Origin: Metellina segmentata
Lineage: Eukaryota > Arthropoda > Arachnida > Araneae > Tetragnathidae
Assembly (NCBI GenBank): GCA_947359465.1
Contig: OX375873.1
Coordinates: 56,763,573-56,827,572 of the forward strand
DNA: 64,000 nucleotides
Reading direction: 5' to 3'
Shown: in pieces, positions 37,701 through 52,700 of the stretch
Layout: the number at the start of each line of letters is the position of its first letter
Position numbering within the stretch: the first letter of the stretch is position 1
Notes under the pieces: model-generated
Database searches by the model: none
What the model saw: the letters and a program-made list of their open reading frames with translations, nothing else
Told to the model about the DNA's origin: nothing
Translations under genes and position numbers: made by a program

Positions 37701-40700
37701 GATATAACTGATATAGAATTTCTGAAGTAAGTAAAATAACACAAGAAAATATATATTTATCGTAATTAATGCTTGATTTAATATGATAGTTGAAAAATAT
37801 GAAATTTGAATGAAAAAAATGGAAACACCTAAATAAAAAACATGTAACCTTGCCTAATATGGCGTAAGAAACCATTGGCATTCAAAACAGCTTGTAGTCT
37901 TTTCCGCAATAGATAACTACAGTTTCTGTATGCTTGCCAAGGGAATCTTCTACCAATCTTCCTGCAAAACGGTGGCAAGTTCAGATAACGATGATGGCGG
38001 TGGATAGCGTTCACGCACTTTTCCTTTCCAATGTAGACCACACAGATACAATAATATTGACGTCTGGTGACTGTGGGGGCCAGGTGAGATGTGAAAAATC
38101 TTCCTCATGCTCAGAAAACCAGTCCTGGACAATGTGAGCTGTGTGAACGGGGGCTTTGTCGTCTTGGAAGACACCATCACAATTTAGGAATAAAGTTTGC
38201 ACCATGGGATGGACTAGATCAGCCAAAATGTTCACATAATCCTTGGCATTAATGTGCCCTTGCAGAGTAATCATGGGTCCCACAGAAAACAACGTAATGG
38301 CTGCCCAAACCATCACATAACCCACGTCATGTTTCACTTCTGGCAACAAGCAGTCTGTATTACAGGCTTGGGATAGTGTTTGACAGACGTAAACTTGGCC
38401 AGAAGTGTGGAAACGGTGTGAACAGGGTGTCTACTAAATTTCTGTAGGTCAGTTAAATGCAATTAAACTTTATAATCACACTTTTTTTATTGCTTAGTCT
38501 ACTCTTGAGAAAAGAGGACTCTAGTGTCAGATTTTAGCTTTAATAATCTGTTTTCTAAATAAAATTTTTTAAATAAAGACAAATCATAAATCATATCAAA
38601 GTAGATGAATTTTTTTTTTAACAAATACTCTTTATTATATTCATCATTTTTGTTGTCTGAATACTTGAAATTTTAATAAAAATTGAAGAAAAAAAAAACA
38701 ATTACTTTATGCATCAAATGAAGTTGGTAAAAAAATTATACATCATGTGGTTGGATTGCGGGAATTACGCCATTTTCATTTTCTTTCCAGTTTGCATAAT
38801 TTCTTTGTTTAATTGTTAATTTCATCATTTGCAGCCACCTCTTGTTTTCGCCTCAATTTTTTTCCCCATCTCCATAAATGGACTTTTTTCTGATACAGTA
38901 CAAAGCCCCAAATCCGGATGTTTTGCTAAAAGATGTTTTTTTTTATCTCACTTTTTTTCACCGCTCCGACAATTTTTGAAGAACAAGGTGTTCAAACTGA
39001 ATCAAATTGATGAAACAATACAAAATAAGGGACATGTTCAGAGTAAATACCAAACAGAAAAATTAGATTTGTAAATAAAATTTGAAAATGGGCGAGATGT
39101 AGTATTAGAGGCAACGGCGATTTATTGCCAAAAATGATAATATTGTTGTTTTGATCTACATTTATAGCAACCCTATAACGGGAAAGATTGTTTAGATTCA
39201 AACCATGACAGTAAAATTTCGTTTTGATTGATTAAAATTTCGATTTATTAAATTATTTTTCACACTTATTTGTGTATTTCCCATTTTCACTTTCATTGTA
39301 TAACAAATCGAATTGCCAAGATGGCAGCCATACTAGTTTCGGCCGCCATCTTCATTTGGCGAAAAAAATTACTTGGCAACAAACATATCATGGATACTAC
39401 ATCTTTACCAAAATTTGTTGCATTTTAGTTGTAGGGAAAAACCTTTCTTTTCAGAATTTTACTAAACCAACATATTTGATTCGTACTTTATGCAAATCTT
39501 ATCATGGTTATGCAAATATTGTCATGTGATCTTTCATACTGTTATAAAAGTGATTGCAATCTGTTGTATCAGTATTCCCTCTTTAATTCCCGTTCTCACT
39601 TGTTTGATCACGTACCCGTTTACTTGATTTCTTCGATCAAGTTATTAGATTTACCTTTTTTAATGTAACTATGCGTTGATTGTAATCTTTTAATCTTAAC
39701 TTAAATTCATTTGTTATCTTTGAATAAATTCTAGTTTGGATTTTTAAAGACTACGTCATGAGTACTTTTAGTAACTTAAGTTTATCAGCCTAATAGGTGA
39801 TAGTTTATTTTAATTCACTGTGTGGACACTCTAATTGATCTTAAAATTCAGTCAGTAGTTTTTTTTATTTTTAAAAAATATTCCTTTTTATACGGGGGTA
39901 ATATTTTAAGTAAGAACCGTTTTGTGATGGAATAAGAGAAACTTTAGTTATGAACGTAAATTGTATCACAAACTAAAATATCAAAAAAATTTCAGTTTTC
40001 AACATAGTCACCATAAACATTTAAACATATGTCAAGTCGTGTCACCAGCTTTTGAATCCCATCATCAAAGAACTCTGCCGCCTCACCGTTAAACCAGTTA
40101 GTAACAGTTTCTTTCAAAATGTCACCAATTTCCAAGTGCTTTCCACAAAGAAATTCCTTAAGTTTTGAAAACAGATGATAGTCTGATGGTGCTAAGTCAG
40201 GGCTGTATAGTGAATGATCCAGTAATTCCCAATGAAAATTGTCCAGTTGCATTTTTGTTCTTGCCACAACGTGAGGCCGAATATTGTTATGAAGCAGAAT
40301 GCAGCCGCTAGAGAGCAGTCCCCTCTGTCAATTTTGAATAGCGAGCCTAAACTTTAATGCTCCACAGTACCTCTGAGCATTTATTGTCATTCCTCTTGGC
40401 AAAAAGTCTAACAGAAGAATGCCTTTCCGGTTCCAAAAAACTGTGGCCATGATTTTCCGTGTTGAAGGTTGTTGTTTGAATTTTCGTGGTTTCGTCCGGG
40501 AGTTTGAACGATGCCACTCACTGGATTGACATTTATTCTCTGGAGTGTTGTATGTAACCCATGTTTCATCACCGGTCGCAATGTGACTCAAGAACTTGTC
40601 ACCATCCTTGTGATAGCGCTCCAAAAAGGACAAAGAATGTGCCATTTGCTTTGTTTTGTGTTCTTCTGCCAACATTTTCTGCCCCCCCCTCTCGCACACA

Positions 40701-43700
40701 TTTTTTTACAGTGAAATTTGTCAGTAACAATGTAATAAACTACTGATCTCGAAACTTGTGGAAATTTCTGATGAAGCTCGTCAATAGTGAAGTGCCTGTT
40801 TTGGCGAATTTTCTCATCAACTTTTTGTGTCAAGTCTTCATTCATCACATTAGGCCATCCAGATCGTACTTCATCATGAATATTTGTCCTTCCTTCATTA
40901 AAAAGCCTACACCATTTACGCACATTTCCATCAGTCATCACACCTTCACCATAAACTTCAACAAGCAGCCAGTGAATTTCAGCAGGACAAACTTTTTTTT
41001 GCATTTAAAAACTGAATAACTGAGCGCACTTCACAATCGGCGGGATTACTGATTGACATGGCAACAAACGAAGCAGTATAATCATACAACCAACACCAGC
41101 AGAGATGTGAAACATAATGGCGGCATAGTAAGAGACTGGCCAAGAGTGGTCGATCTTGAACTGACGTCACTTGACAGGATGCACGGACACAATGCGCAAT
41201 CGGTTCTTACTTTAAAAATGACCCTCGTAAATCTGCTATTTTAGAGTTGAAAATGTGTTACGGACGTAAAAAACGCGTGGGGAGGGGGTAAATTAAGGGG
41301 TTTTTTTTTACAAAAAAAACTGCAAATAATATGAAATTTGGAATGGCTTAGGTAAGGTGGATTCCGGATTTTGGACTCAGTAATATAATAAAGAGATAAA
41401 TTTTCGGGACTAGTTTTCCCGTTTTCGGCATATTTTCAGGATTAGTAGACACCCTGGTTTTCGTCTGTGCTGTGATTTAGAGGATGATGTTTTTTCATTT
41501 ACAGAACAGTGCCTCAACAATGACTGAACTGCACAGCGTATTTACAACGTTGTATAGGTGGGGTTCATAGGCAAAAACACCAGCGCCACCTACACATTTC
41601 ACTAAAATAAATATTTCCTTTCAAGCATGTATTTCATGAGGTGTTTCTATATTTTTGTGTGTCCAACCCCTGTATTTAATTATAAAGATCAAATCCTTAA
41701 ATTATGAAAGATAAGCTTTTGTTATAAAAAGAAATACATTGTTTACAAGCTAATGTAGAATCCTTCAAATTTAAAAATTATTGAAACATACTCGTTGAAA
41801 TCAATTAGCTACATATGAAAATAGTTAAAAAGGGAATCAATTTTCAAACATAAATGTTTATTAACCAGATTCCTGATATTTTTTTGGACGAATACCACAA
41901 CTTTAATACTTGGGCATTCATAATAATCTTTAAGAAATGCGAATATCAAAATATAAGTTTATAACCATTAACTTAAAATTGAAAAATGTATTCCTTTTAT
42001 TCAAACATAGAAAATTTATTTTTCCTGACTTTTATTTCACGATAACTTTAGATGGTATAAAACTAGAAGAGGAATAGTCAAAATGGCTTAATATAATTTT
42101 AATTTGGACAAAACATTCTAAAAATGCTGGCAATTTCAAAATTTTTAGTTTTTTATTCAGTGATAAAAACTGAAAGCACATCTAAACTCTTTCAGGAACA
42201 GCTGGATACCTGATATTCTACCTTAATTAAGGCTGGGATATATACAGTTTAGGTATAAAAATGTTTTCATTTGATATTATGATCTTGCGGAGTAGTGACG
42301 CGACATCGACAGCAAAACATGGGTGTTCAAAATTAAAACATCAATGTTGATAATACACCACCCCAAAAACATCGATGTTTTTAAAATTCCGTGTATTTAA
42401 CCCCCCCCCATTTCTTAAAACTGGTTTAGCAACTAGTAATGCTACATCGACAGCAAAACAACGATGTTTTGAAACTTCAATGCTAAAAATTAAAACATTG
42501 ATGTTGATAATGCATTGCTCTCAAACCATCGATGTGTATAAAATTCAGTGTATTTAAACTTTCTTCTCCATTTCTTAAAACTGGTTTAGCAACTAGTGAT
42601 GCGACATCCGCTCCAATACATCGATGCTTTTTTATAAAACATCGACGTCGCATCCCTACTTTTCAGATCCTTCACCCATGCTCACTTTGGTCTAAAAGTA
42701 TGTTCAATTTGCTGATTATGAAAATTATGCTACTTGGTTATTTAAAAATTTTTTATAATGGTACTTTTTTCATTTAAAAATAAAACATCGATGTTACAAA
42801 AACATCGACGTCGCATCCTTATCGTGGAGTACTCCACATCATACTCTCCAACATTGGTAACCCAGTCATCAGTAGCACTTCTTACCGACATAGTATCAAT
42901 AAATTATTAAAATTAATAAAAAAAATAATTAATTAGTAATTAAAATTAATAAATAAAATAAAAAAATTACTGAATAATGAATTGAAACAAATATTTTTAA
43001 ACAATATTCAAAATTATTTAAGAAAATTATTGACTAAATACATAAGTGAATGAATCTTATTTTAAGTCACACAATACGATTTTGTTGATCAAACTAATTA
43101 CCTATCTCAGCTACAATTTTTTTTGCATTAAATAGCAAGCACTTTATGCTTTTTTAAAGTATTCATAGCTTAGTTTGACAACAAACTTCCATATTCATTT
43201 TTGTTATGAGGAGTGACTCCAATGTTTTAGTGTTCATTCAGGAACGAGATTCGGTATGGTTTTTTCGAACCATGATGAAAATTCTCTCACTGCTTGCATT
43301 GCTGTGAGGAAAAATGTCAAAACAGACAACATGATTTCAGGCAATGCCACATATTTTGAGCATTGCCATTGCTATGCTTGATTTGGGAAATGTTATACCA
43401 AGCTACATCAGCTCTATCAGATTCCAAAATTTCAGATGACAAAATCTGTAGTTTTTCACTATACATCCATAGTTTTCAGCTAATTTCCATAGCAACTACG
43501 GAAACTTTGTAACAGTTGGAGAGTCTGCTAAGTGGTCAGACATGTCAAATCTTCCCTTAGAACTCAAAGCATTAGATTTTTTTGTGAAAAATAAATCCAT
43601 TTTAAGTGATGGGTGTTCAGTCATAGTTTTATGATAGCAGATAATGCATGCCAATTTTAATGATTTCACCTGATAAGTAATTTACCTCTATTTGAACATG

Positions 43701-46700
43701 CTATTTCTTTCAACGTAGCATAAGGAACTGGATGTGGTCCAATGGCATAAGCAAATACTCTTACCTAGAAACAAAAATATTTTATTAGTTTTGTTTATTG
43801 CCTTTTCCTTGAGAAATTTGTGATTATATTTGCAGTTAAACTATCATGATTAATTATATTTGATTTTTATTTCATACATTACACAAATTTATTTTTGTTA
43901 TCACATTTGTATACAGTACAACTCGCTTATAACAAGAACCCGGATTTAACGAGGAAATCGGAAATACTTGAATGGTACAATGTTAAGTCTGTGGGAGCAT
44001 AACTCGCTTTTAACAAGCAACCCCCGGTTATAGCAAGCAATATTTTTGTGATTCATAAAATTTCTATTGACTTCCACATCTCCAGCTTAGGCTAATTCTT
44101 TCTTGGAACCGAATTCTACAAGTGTTATCCAGCCTATGGACCAAGGGGTCATCAGAAGTATCAAACTTTCATAAGTAATTGATTTTGATGCCTATCGATA
44201 GAAGAGAAAAAATAGGAACAACCTCAAATGCCAATGTAAACATACTCAAAATGAAACGTTTAATGCATAGGAAAATGTTACATCAACATGCATTACCAAT
44301 TGCTTCCGTAAGGCTGGATTGGACATTTTTCAAGAGGGTCAAATCACTGAAGAAGAAGTACATGACTAGGAAAATTTGGAAATGAGTAGAGAATTTGAAA
44401 ATTATGTATATGTTGACGCCAATGTTATCACTTCCAAAATATCTGCTCCCAAGGATATTGTATGTAGCTGAAATTCAAGCTAAAGCAGATGAAAAAAATA
44501 AAGAAAACGACGAATGTGAAGAATTTTAAGATGAACCGCCCCCAACATACTCAATGGCTTTTGAGTTTGCAGAAAAACTTTTAACTTTTTTCGAAGCCAG
44601 AGGTGCAAATGACAATGTTTTTCAGGCCATGAGTCTTCTTTGATGAAGAATAACACAAGAAAGAGACAAGACAGTTCAAAGCAAATTAACCACCTTCTTT
44701 TGTACAGTACAGAAATAAAAAATAAATAAAGTAAGTATGTATATATAATATAGTAAGAGTATGTATGAATTTTTCAAAAACCTGTGCTCATGCCTTTTGC
44801 GCTTGTTATAAGTGAGTTTGACTGTATTATGTTGACAAACTTCACACACTCTAAAAGAAAAAAAAAATCCTCTCACCCAAACACTCAGTATATAAATTTG
44901 AGCCTATTTCTAGATGAAAATGTTATTCTTTATTCCTCCTATCTAGCTACCTGCTAGACCAAGTCCATCAAGTTGCTCATACTCAACAAAATTATGTACT
45001 CAGGATTCTGGTATAAGTTTGAAGGGCTTATACAGTGGTAAAAATAGATGCATTTAAACGTTAATAGAATTTTTCTTTTCAATTTAATTGCAAATAGTAA
45101 AGATTACTCAAAATTAGAAAGCTATAAAAATATTTCAGTAATATTTTTATAGCTTTCTATTGACTGAATTACTGCACTTTCAATTTTATTGACAGCGGTT
45201 GCCATTTTTGATAACAAAGCAAGAATAGGCCATATTGTCACTCAGTCCAATTGTACAGATTCCACCTTGTTAATTCAAATAGAGATGGTGATATTGCTAC
45301 CAATGCACTACACTCATGCATCAAGATGTAACGTAATAGTAATTTTGTAATGAACACCGTACTAGAGCAATACAATTGGCTATTGACGATGGTCTGGGAT
45401 CAATCCCCCAAGGAAAAGATATGAGAACACCACCACTTAATATTGAACCACGGTTAGATGACGAGGCAACACCTGAGCTGGCATGCCACTCTCCAAACTT
45501 CTATACTAACCCAATGCAAGGACTTTCGGTCACGACAGATTTATGCTGCACCAGTCACCTCTACACCATACGCTTACAGAAACACATGCACTGACCCGGA
45601 TTCGAACCAGGAACATTCCGATATAGAGGCTGACACCTTAACCACCAGACCAGTTGGTTGTTGTAATGTAATAAATAGCATGGTATTAAATCAAAGAGAA
45701 AGGGAAATTATCAACAGTACTCTATCAAAATGAAGACATCCCAAACTGTTGGGTATCAAAGTAACATTTAAATAAAAAATATGATTTAGTCAGTTCAGTT
45801 CAAATGTAATTCAATAAATTAGTACAAAGAGCAGATGGAAATAAAAACACATTCATTCACAAATAAGTAAAAAGGTACAATACAATGCTTGTAACATATT
45901 TATTAAAATAATGTTTAAAAATTATACTTAATTTAATTCAATACGACTTACACTCTTATCAGAATTGTATTTCTCCAGAACTTCCCATGCTTCTTCAGTA
46001 CCCCCATCACTGAACAGCATAATGACTTGGTTACATTCAGATCCAGCCCAATTCTCAGTTCTATTCTCCCTAAACTAAACACATAATGATTTGTGATGCT
46101 TTTTAAGTAATGAAGCATAAAGAAAAGAGAATATTTAGTATTCCAACAGCATAAAATGAGAAATATTTCTAAATTATAAAGTCTAAAAAATGTCTTGATA
46201 TTTTTAAGAAATACATCCAAGTTGCAATAGTAGTCACAAAACAGTTTGTTAGAGTCAAAGATCAAATAATGGAACCCTCAATGAGAGTAGATTTGAATAT
46301 TTATTTTATAGTTATTTTTTCCCATTTAAATTGAATTTCTGACTTTCAGATGCTTTAAAAATTGGTTATAGATAAAGTAGACACAATTCCAGCCGTGTTC
46401 ACAAGTGTTGAGTTAATCCATGGATCTTTCAAGACAAGATCAGTAGAAAGCATGTTGTCACAAAAATACTGCAGTTCAACACAGAATGAAGTGTTTTTCA
46501 TTTTGCTTTGGTGACAACCTGTCTCGCTTCCTTCACAAAAAAAAATCATACTGCTCATGTGTTAATCTTCAACCGAGTGTTAAATACTGATTTTGGATGA
46601 TCAAAATTTAGCAATGAAAAGGCAGTTTATATATTAGCTTTGTGAATAAGGTTTGTTCGACAACCCGGTTATTATGGTGAATCTGCGGCTTAACTCGGAT

Positions 46701-49700
46701 ATAAGGATTACTATTACTTGGACAGTGAATATGGATGTTAGAGTTGACTAGGCATTTTAAAAAGCTTTCCAGTTGATATTTATAAGAAATCTTGAGATTT
46801 GATTGCAGATCTTCAATTTTAATACAGGTATGATGAACTAATGAAGTGCGTTTATAGAGATCATAATCTGTAAATCATTCTTCAATAAAGTTTCAGAAAA
46901 ACAGTTTGGTACTTTCTTTTGCCTTTACTTGCACCATGGATGATTGGGGTTTTTGGCGTAAGGACAAGTTTAAGTGGAAATTTGCAGCATTAAATATACA
47001 AATTTGAAACTGCTAAAAAACAAGCATTGATTCTAAAAGCCTTGCCTAATGTTGCTTCAGATGTAATTAATACAGGAAAAATAGGGCTGAGTAATAGTAA
47101 AATGATTTATTTACATGCATTCTTTTCTTGTTTTGTAAGAAATTAAATAGGGTCAGCTGGCTCAAGCATTCAAATATTTTTTAGCAAAATCACTTTTGAA
47201 TAATTACAATAAAATTAAAATATCATAAATGCATAACAAGTATGAAGAATTTAAAAGTATCCTCATACTTTTGCAAAGGCTTTGAATGCAAATTCTAATC
47301 CTAGAGATAATTTAGCCATATTTCCATCTTCAATGACATCAATACGCTTTGAAAGAATCTGAAAGAAAATTGTTTTTAGCAATTATGTAAAGAAATAATT
47401 CAAATCAAAACATAGTAGACACATTTAGAAGACTGATCTAAAAAAGATAAAGAATTCACCTGCTTATTTCTGCGATTTGCTTGTACAAGTGTATCAAAGC
47501 ATGATATCCACTTAGCAGTGCTATTGAACTGAAAAATTTAAATTGTTAATGGCCATGCAATAAAAAAAGTAATTAAGTAAATATTTCAATCAATCAACTA
47601 TTTATTTTATATTAAAACAAATAAAAAGCATATCACTAAATATCCACTGTGGACACCATCTCAAGAATTAAATGTTTCACTATCCTTACAGGCAAGGAAA
47701 TATATACATTTGTAAATAAATTCAAAACAAGTGTTCTAGTTTTGTAAGGAACATGTCAGATGCAAAGGGACTGCAGATAGAGGCATTAGCGAGTCAGTGT
47801 GAATACAAACAAAGTTTTCAAATGGAGATGCAATTCAAGTGAATATAATAGCGAACATTGCCCTTAAGAACATTTACAAGAGAAAACTGCATATTGACCC
47901 CAACCCTCTTAAGTAAAAAAATCCTAAACAAAACACAAATAAAAAATCAATGTTTAATATTTCACTCATACTGTTCAAAATTCCATGAAAATATCAAGTC
48001 TGTTTTGTAAAAGATAAGAGAAAAGTAGGATTGACAGAGTAATACCTCATGGCTGGAGCAAATTTTTCTGGCACATCACTAACCTGATTCTAATACTATT
48101 CCTTTAAGGTTGAAAACAAAATAGTGCTTACTGGCTCTTCTTTCACAACGTGTAAGAAATTATCATTTCCCCAGTCGATTTGTCCATAGCGAATTCTTCA
48201 GGCAACTCACAAACCTGATTTGAATATTGCTCCTTAATGGGTGCCAAATTTGAAAATTTCCTCCACAGGGAAGAAAAAGATTTTGACATTTTTTTTTTCT
48301 GCCTTGAACGAGGAGAAATGTTTTTCTATAAGATTTAAAACATCCAGGAGAGTCGGCAAGCATGAAACTATCAACTACTGAAGCCATCTCTTTTTCAGGA
48401 CTTGAGAAAGCATTATCCTACTTGCAGTCTAGTTCATGGTTTCCACAACTTTATCCAAAAAAAATTCAAGGACTTTTCATAGCCAAAAAATATTTTACCA
48501 AGGACCTAAAATTTTTTATTACAACCTAAAGCAAGGCAAACACAAAAGTTGTCAATTAAAAAGAAAAATCTGAAAAATATATATATAAAAAAAAAAGGAC
48601 ATTTTTTTAAACTACCGATAGTCAAAAAAAAAGAAAGGTTATCAACAATTTTGGTTTCAATTTAGATTTTCTTTTCTCACAGAACTTGTGATGTTTTTTG
48701 TTGCAAAGAGAGCTTCTTGACTCAATGCTAACTATCAGGCTACTTGCACACATGGATTTCAGTCGAGCGATAAAATATCGTACGATAAATTCTTTTGGTG
48801 GTAAGAAGAGTACGGGAGCTTGCACACGGTTGATCTACACAACACAATTTTCATTTTGCTGTCGTCCACTGCCTACAACAGATGGTTATCATGGTTTATT
48901 TTGTCTGAGAAACAAAATAAATCAAAAGTTTTGACTGGTGTTAGAAACTTAGGCTAGAGAATAAAATAGCCCTATCTTTGTGATCGTTGAAGATAGAATA
49001 AAAATTTCAAAGGATTTGAAATCTGCAGAAAATTTTACAACAAAAGGATATATTAAATGTGATTTTCAAATTTTTTTTTTTCAACTGTAACTTTTATATT
49101 TTTGTATTAAGAATTTGGCTTCATTTCTTTGGATACATGCTAGGTTTTTAATGACTTCCTGACTGCTAAAGCTATGGTTTCCTAAGAAAGGGGTGCAGTT
49201 ATCTAGAGGCTGTGATACGCCATGATGTGGCGGGCATAACAAGGCGGACATCTTAACAGTGACCAGAGGTGTCAACTTAGACGGACAGTATATTGTGGAA
49301 AATGGACGATCTAGATGTAGCATTATTAGTATATCATGTAGTATCAAAGCGCTAAACACTGGCTTTATTCAGAATGATTCTCAAATGGCGCACCTGCTGT
49401 GGAGGAAACTAGTCTGGACAAGTTCCAATGCAAGACGAAATTACACAATTATCTACTAGTTAAAAAAATCAAGTACTTTCAAGGACTGTGGGAACCCTGT
49501 AGTTAGCACTTGGACAGCAAAAAATTACCAGACTGAGAAACTAAATAATTCATTGAGCACCACTTGCATCTGTCTAAAGTACAAGTGACAACGCTATGTT
49601 GAATACTCCACTGTGTAAACAAAGCACATTTTCATGCAGCTTTAATTGCAAGCATTTCTTTTTCTCCACAGCACATCCATAATAATTAAATAGTCACATC

Positions 49701-52700
49701 TATTGGTTGAAAGAATCCCAGAGGATTCTGGCTAGAAGTTATGCAGGTTGGAATAATGCATGCCTCAGAGGGTTAAAGGCTTTTTAAAGTAATCGGAATA
49801 TTTTAAATAAAAATGGATTTACAAGAGTATTATACTTGTAACTGCCCCAAACTTGCTTTGAAATACAACTTCAAATGAAGGTACATACCGATATTATATT
49901 AACAAAGTCATTTTCTCCAAGGGTTGTGAGCAAGGTTTTCACAGCTATTTTCATGATTTCCATTGTCTGCCCATGCATACTTCCACTTCTACAGATAAAA
50001 TAAAATTTCAATTATTATATTTTTTATTAAAAGTATACGTACTGACATTTTCACACAGGTATATTAGAATTACATCAGTAAAATCTTAATTATTTCTTCC
50101 TGCTGAAATGGAATTCTAAACACAAGAAGTTAGCTTTCTATTCATTGCGTAATTATATTTAAGCCCTAAACTCAAACAATGTAACCAACCATTCAATTGT
50201 TTTGAATTCTACATAGATAACAATTTAGGCAAAAATGTTATTTTGGTACATTTCTTAGATGAAATGATAAGGATAAATTATGGCCTTTTTTTTTATCAGT
50301 GTTATGTTCAATGTGGCCAGAGGAAAGATATGATTCTCTATTTAATACTAGAAAGCCTGGATTTAATTGGAATTCTGAAAAACCTAAATTCATTTTTATG
50401 AGCAGATTTTAACAGCCTTCATATTTTTCTGAAGCATCGTATAATTTGAACAAAGATTCTGCTTGTCAGAAAAGGGCTACTTTTTTTTACCCATCTATAA
50501 TATTTGGTATAGCATAACCCTTTCATCACATTCCAGTAACAAAGAAAATTAATTATGCATATCCAACTTGAATTTGTTTGCTCCCTATCTGGCTTAATAC
50601 TTCTGGTTTGTACTGTATTCAGGTTGACAACATCAAGTTAGTGCTGGAAGGTCTGCATATACCTGAGTTAGGGGTTCAATGGATTTTTCGTTCTCTCTTA
50701 ACGAAAATCAGAAAATTGTCAGTTTGAAATTTGAAGCCTAGCCGTGCAGTTTTACATTTGTGTGTATTTAAAAAATTTTTTTGGTCATGGATCTTAAAGT
50801 GTACTAGAGAAGGTTTATACATCAAGAGTGAACAAGAACAAAAATGTTTTGAATCTAAACACAGTAGAAACAAGTAAAGCTAGCTTCAAAGCTTCTGCAC
50901 AAAAAATTCAAGTAGCAAGAAGAGTTAGGTGTTCTACGAGATACATCTATTGAGTATTGAATTTAAATTTGTCACCGTTTTTTCAGCAATATCCGATTTT
51001 GTGAAATGGATAAAAAATTTCTTTAAATTATGAATGCAATGGGAGTCTCTCTGTTGGCCTTAATGTCCATTTGTATGCTGAGACAGTGGATGAAGCATGC
51101 ATATTGATCGTTAACAGAAGATCGCAAGTGGAAAGAATGCTTCATGGACAACCAAAAATCAGAGTTTTGGAGGCTGAAGCTGGAATATAGAGCTTATGAG
51201 GATCTGGAATAGGTAATTAATATAAGTAGAAAAAATTCGATTTTAATCAAGTGTAAACTATTTCTAAACTTTATAAGCGTTTTTTGCAAAACCATGCTTT
51301 TGAAGTTGGTGATCTAAATATGTTTAAAACCACCGAACCAATTTCCGAAGCATTTACCCCCCCCCGACTTCTCTTAACATAATATACTAGTCTTTTATCA
51401 ATTTTTTTTTCAATTACTATCTAAGCGAAGAAATACAATTTTTTTTTTGTATAATTCAAAACTATATTTTCTGACAGACGTCATTTTGCGAAAAATCAAA
51501 ATTTAACTTATTCGTTTGATTTAGTACTAAAACAACTAATAAACTACCTAAAACCTTTCTGATTTCATGTAATCCAATGCTAAGATACCTTAATTACCAC
51601 AAAACTCCTTTAAAGACTCTAGATCGGTTGTAACTAGTGTAAAAGTCAATATTAAATTTTTTTGCTTCGATAAAGATACAAGAAGCCAAAACACGCAGCT
51701 TGTTATTTAAACCCCAAAATACATCCAAAATATTGCTCTTAAAAAGGAGACTCCACTATGCAAGTGATCATAACAGGTCTAGGTGTGACTGTTTACACAC
51801 ACCTATATAAACAAAATATATATAATGAAATAAAACATTTTGGGACAGAATAAGAATTTAGTCGTCATTGACACCTAACGTTTGGCTTATAATTTCAAAT
51901 CTCGATTTAATCTGATCTTAGTCAGTATATAACAAAAATGGAAATGCATACTAGAGGCAACAGGTAACATATCTGTTTGGTATTTAAAAATTTATTTACT
52001 CAAGTATATACTCTACACTTATGTACCAATGAGCATCAGCCTTAAAGCCAGCGATGACCCTAGCAATAGAGCTATTTCTCTCATTTCCGTGGATGAGTTT
52101 TGCAAACAAATATCATTTCCTCATATTTGGCTTTGAAACTCATTACGAAACACCACTAATTCACCAGTGTTAGCCGAGAGATGCTATTCCCAATGGAAGA
52201 AGCATTCATAGGATGCAGAGGAAATATTGGTACATTTATTAATGAATTCACAAAGCACTGAAGGCCCATGCTTTAAGCCAAACATATCAAGCCCTATTCT
52301 AAACTAACATTCCTATCTTATTTGCAATATTATCAACTTTGTGATTACAATGTAAATACAACTAACCTAGTAGGACTTTAAAGATAGTTTTAGAAACACT
52401 TTATATTCACATAAATAATAAAATGTTTTAGACATGAAGTAATAAAACTGTGAAATATGAATCAATTATAAGAACTTACGAATCCATCAAGATTAACATA
52501 TCTTTAGGAGAGCTTGAAGCGTGAACATACCTAGATTAACAAATTACATAGGTTGATAACTAAAAACATGGATAGCGTTTTAAATAGAACCATTGCATAC
52601 TAAATTAAAAGGCTATTGTAAAAGACAATTAAATATAAAATTTAAAGCATAAACTGTCTATTTTTTTTTGGATTAAACAACGTACCTACACCAAATAAAA

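Larger units (their letters stand above)
38423..41456. mobile_element. Unclassified DNA transposon with CAGGGTGTCTACTAA ends
   Basis: Perfect 15-bp inverted ends (38423-38437 and 41442-41456) bound 3.0 kb inserted in the Tc1 transposase. After removing the mariner inside, about 1.7 kb is left, with no recognisable transposase. No clear target duplication. Probably a non-autonomous element. Confidence 0.75.
37801..41672 (-). mobile_element. Tc1 element, truncated and split by another transposon
   Basis: Right end read inward: CAGGGGTTGGACACACAAAA then AATATAGAAACACC, with TA at 41673-41674. The left end keeps ATGGAAACACC but its outer part is diverged. Tc1 DNA totals about 0.84 kb (37801-38422 plus 41457-41672); the rest is a nested insertion. 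The N-terminal half of the transposase is absent. Confidence 0.8.

Noticed and set aside
38829..39074. 81-codon ORF within the unclassified transposon
   Set aside because: Low-complexity and without catalytic motifs; likely chance.
42290..42830. CRISPR-like spacing of repeats
   Set aside because: The units are long, degenerate and in both orientations in a eukaryotic intron. Transposon ends explain them better.
46640..46710. Fragment resembling a pogo/Tigger end
   Set aside because: No inverted partner or target duplication was found.
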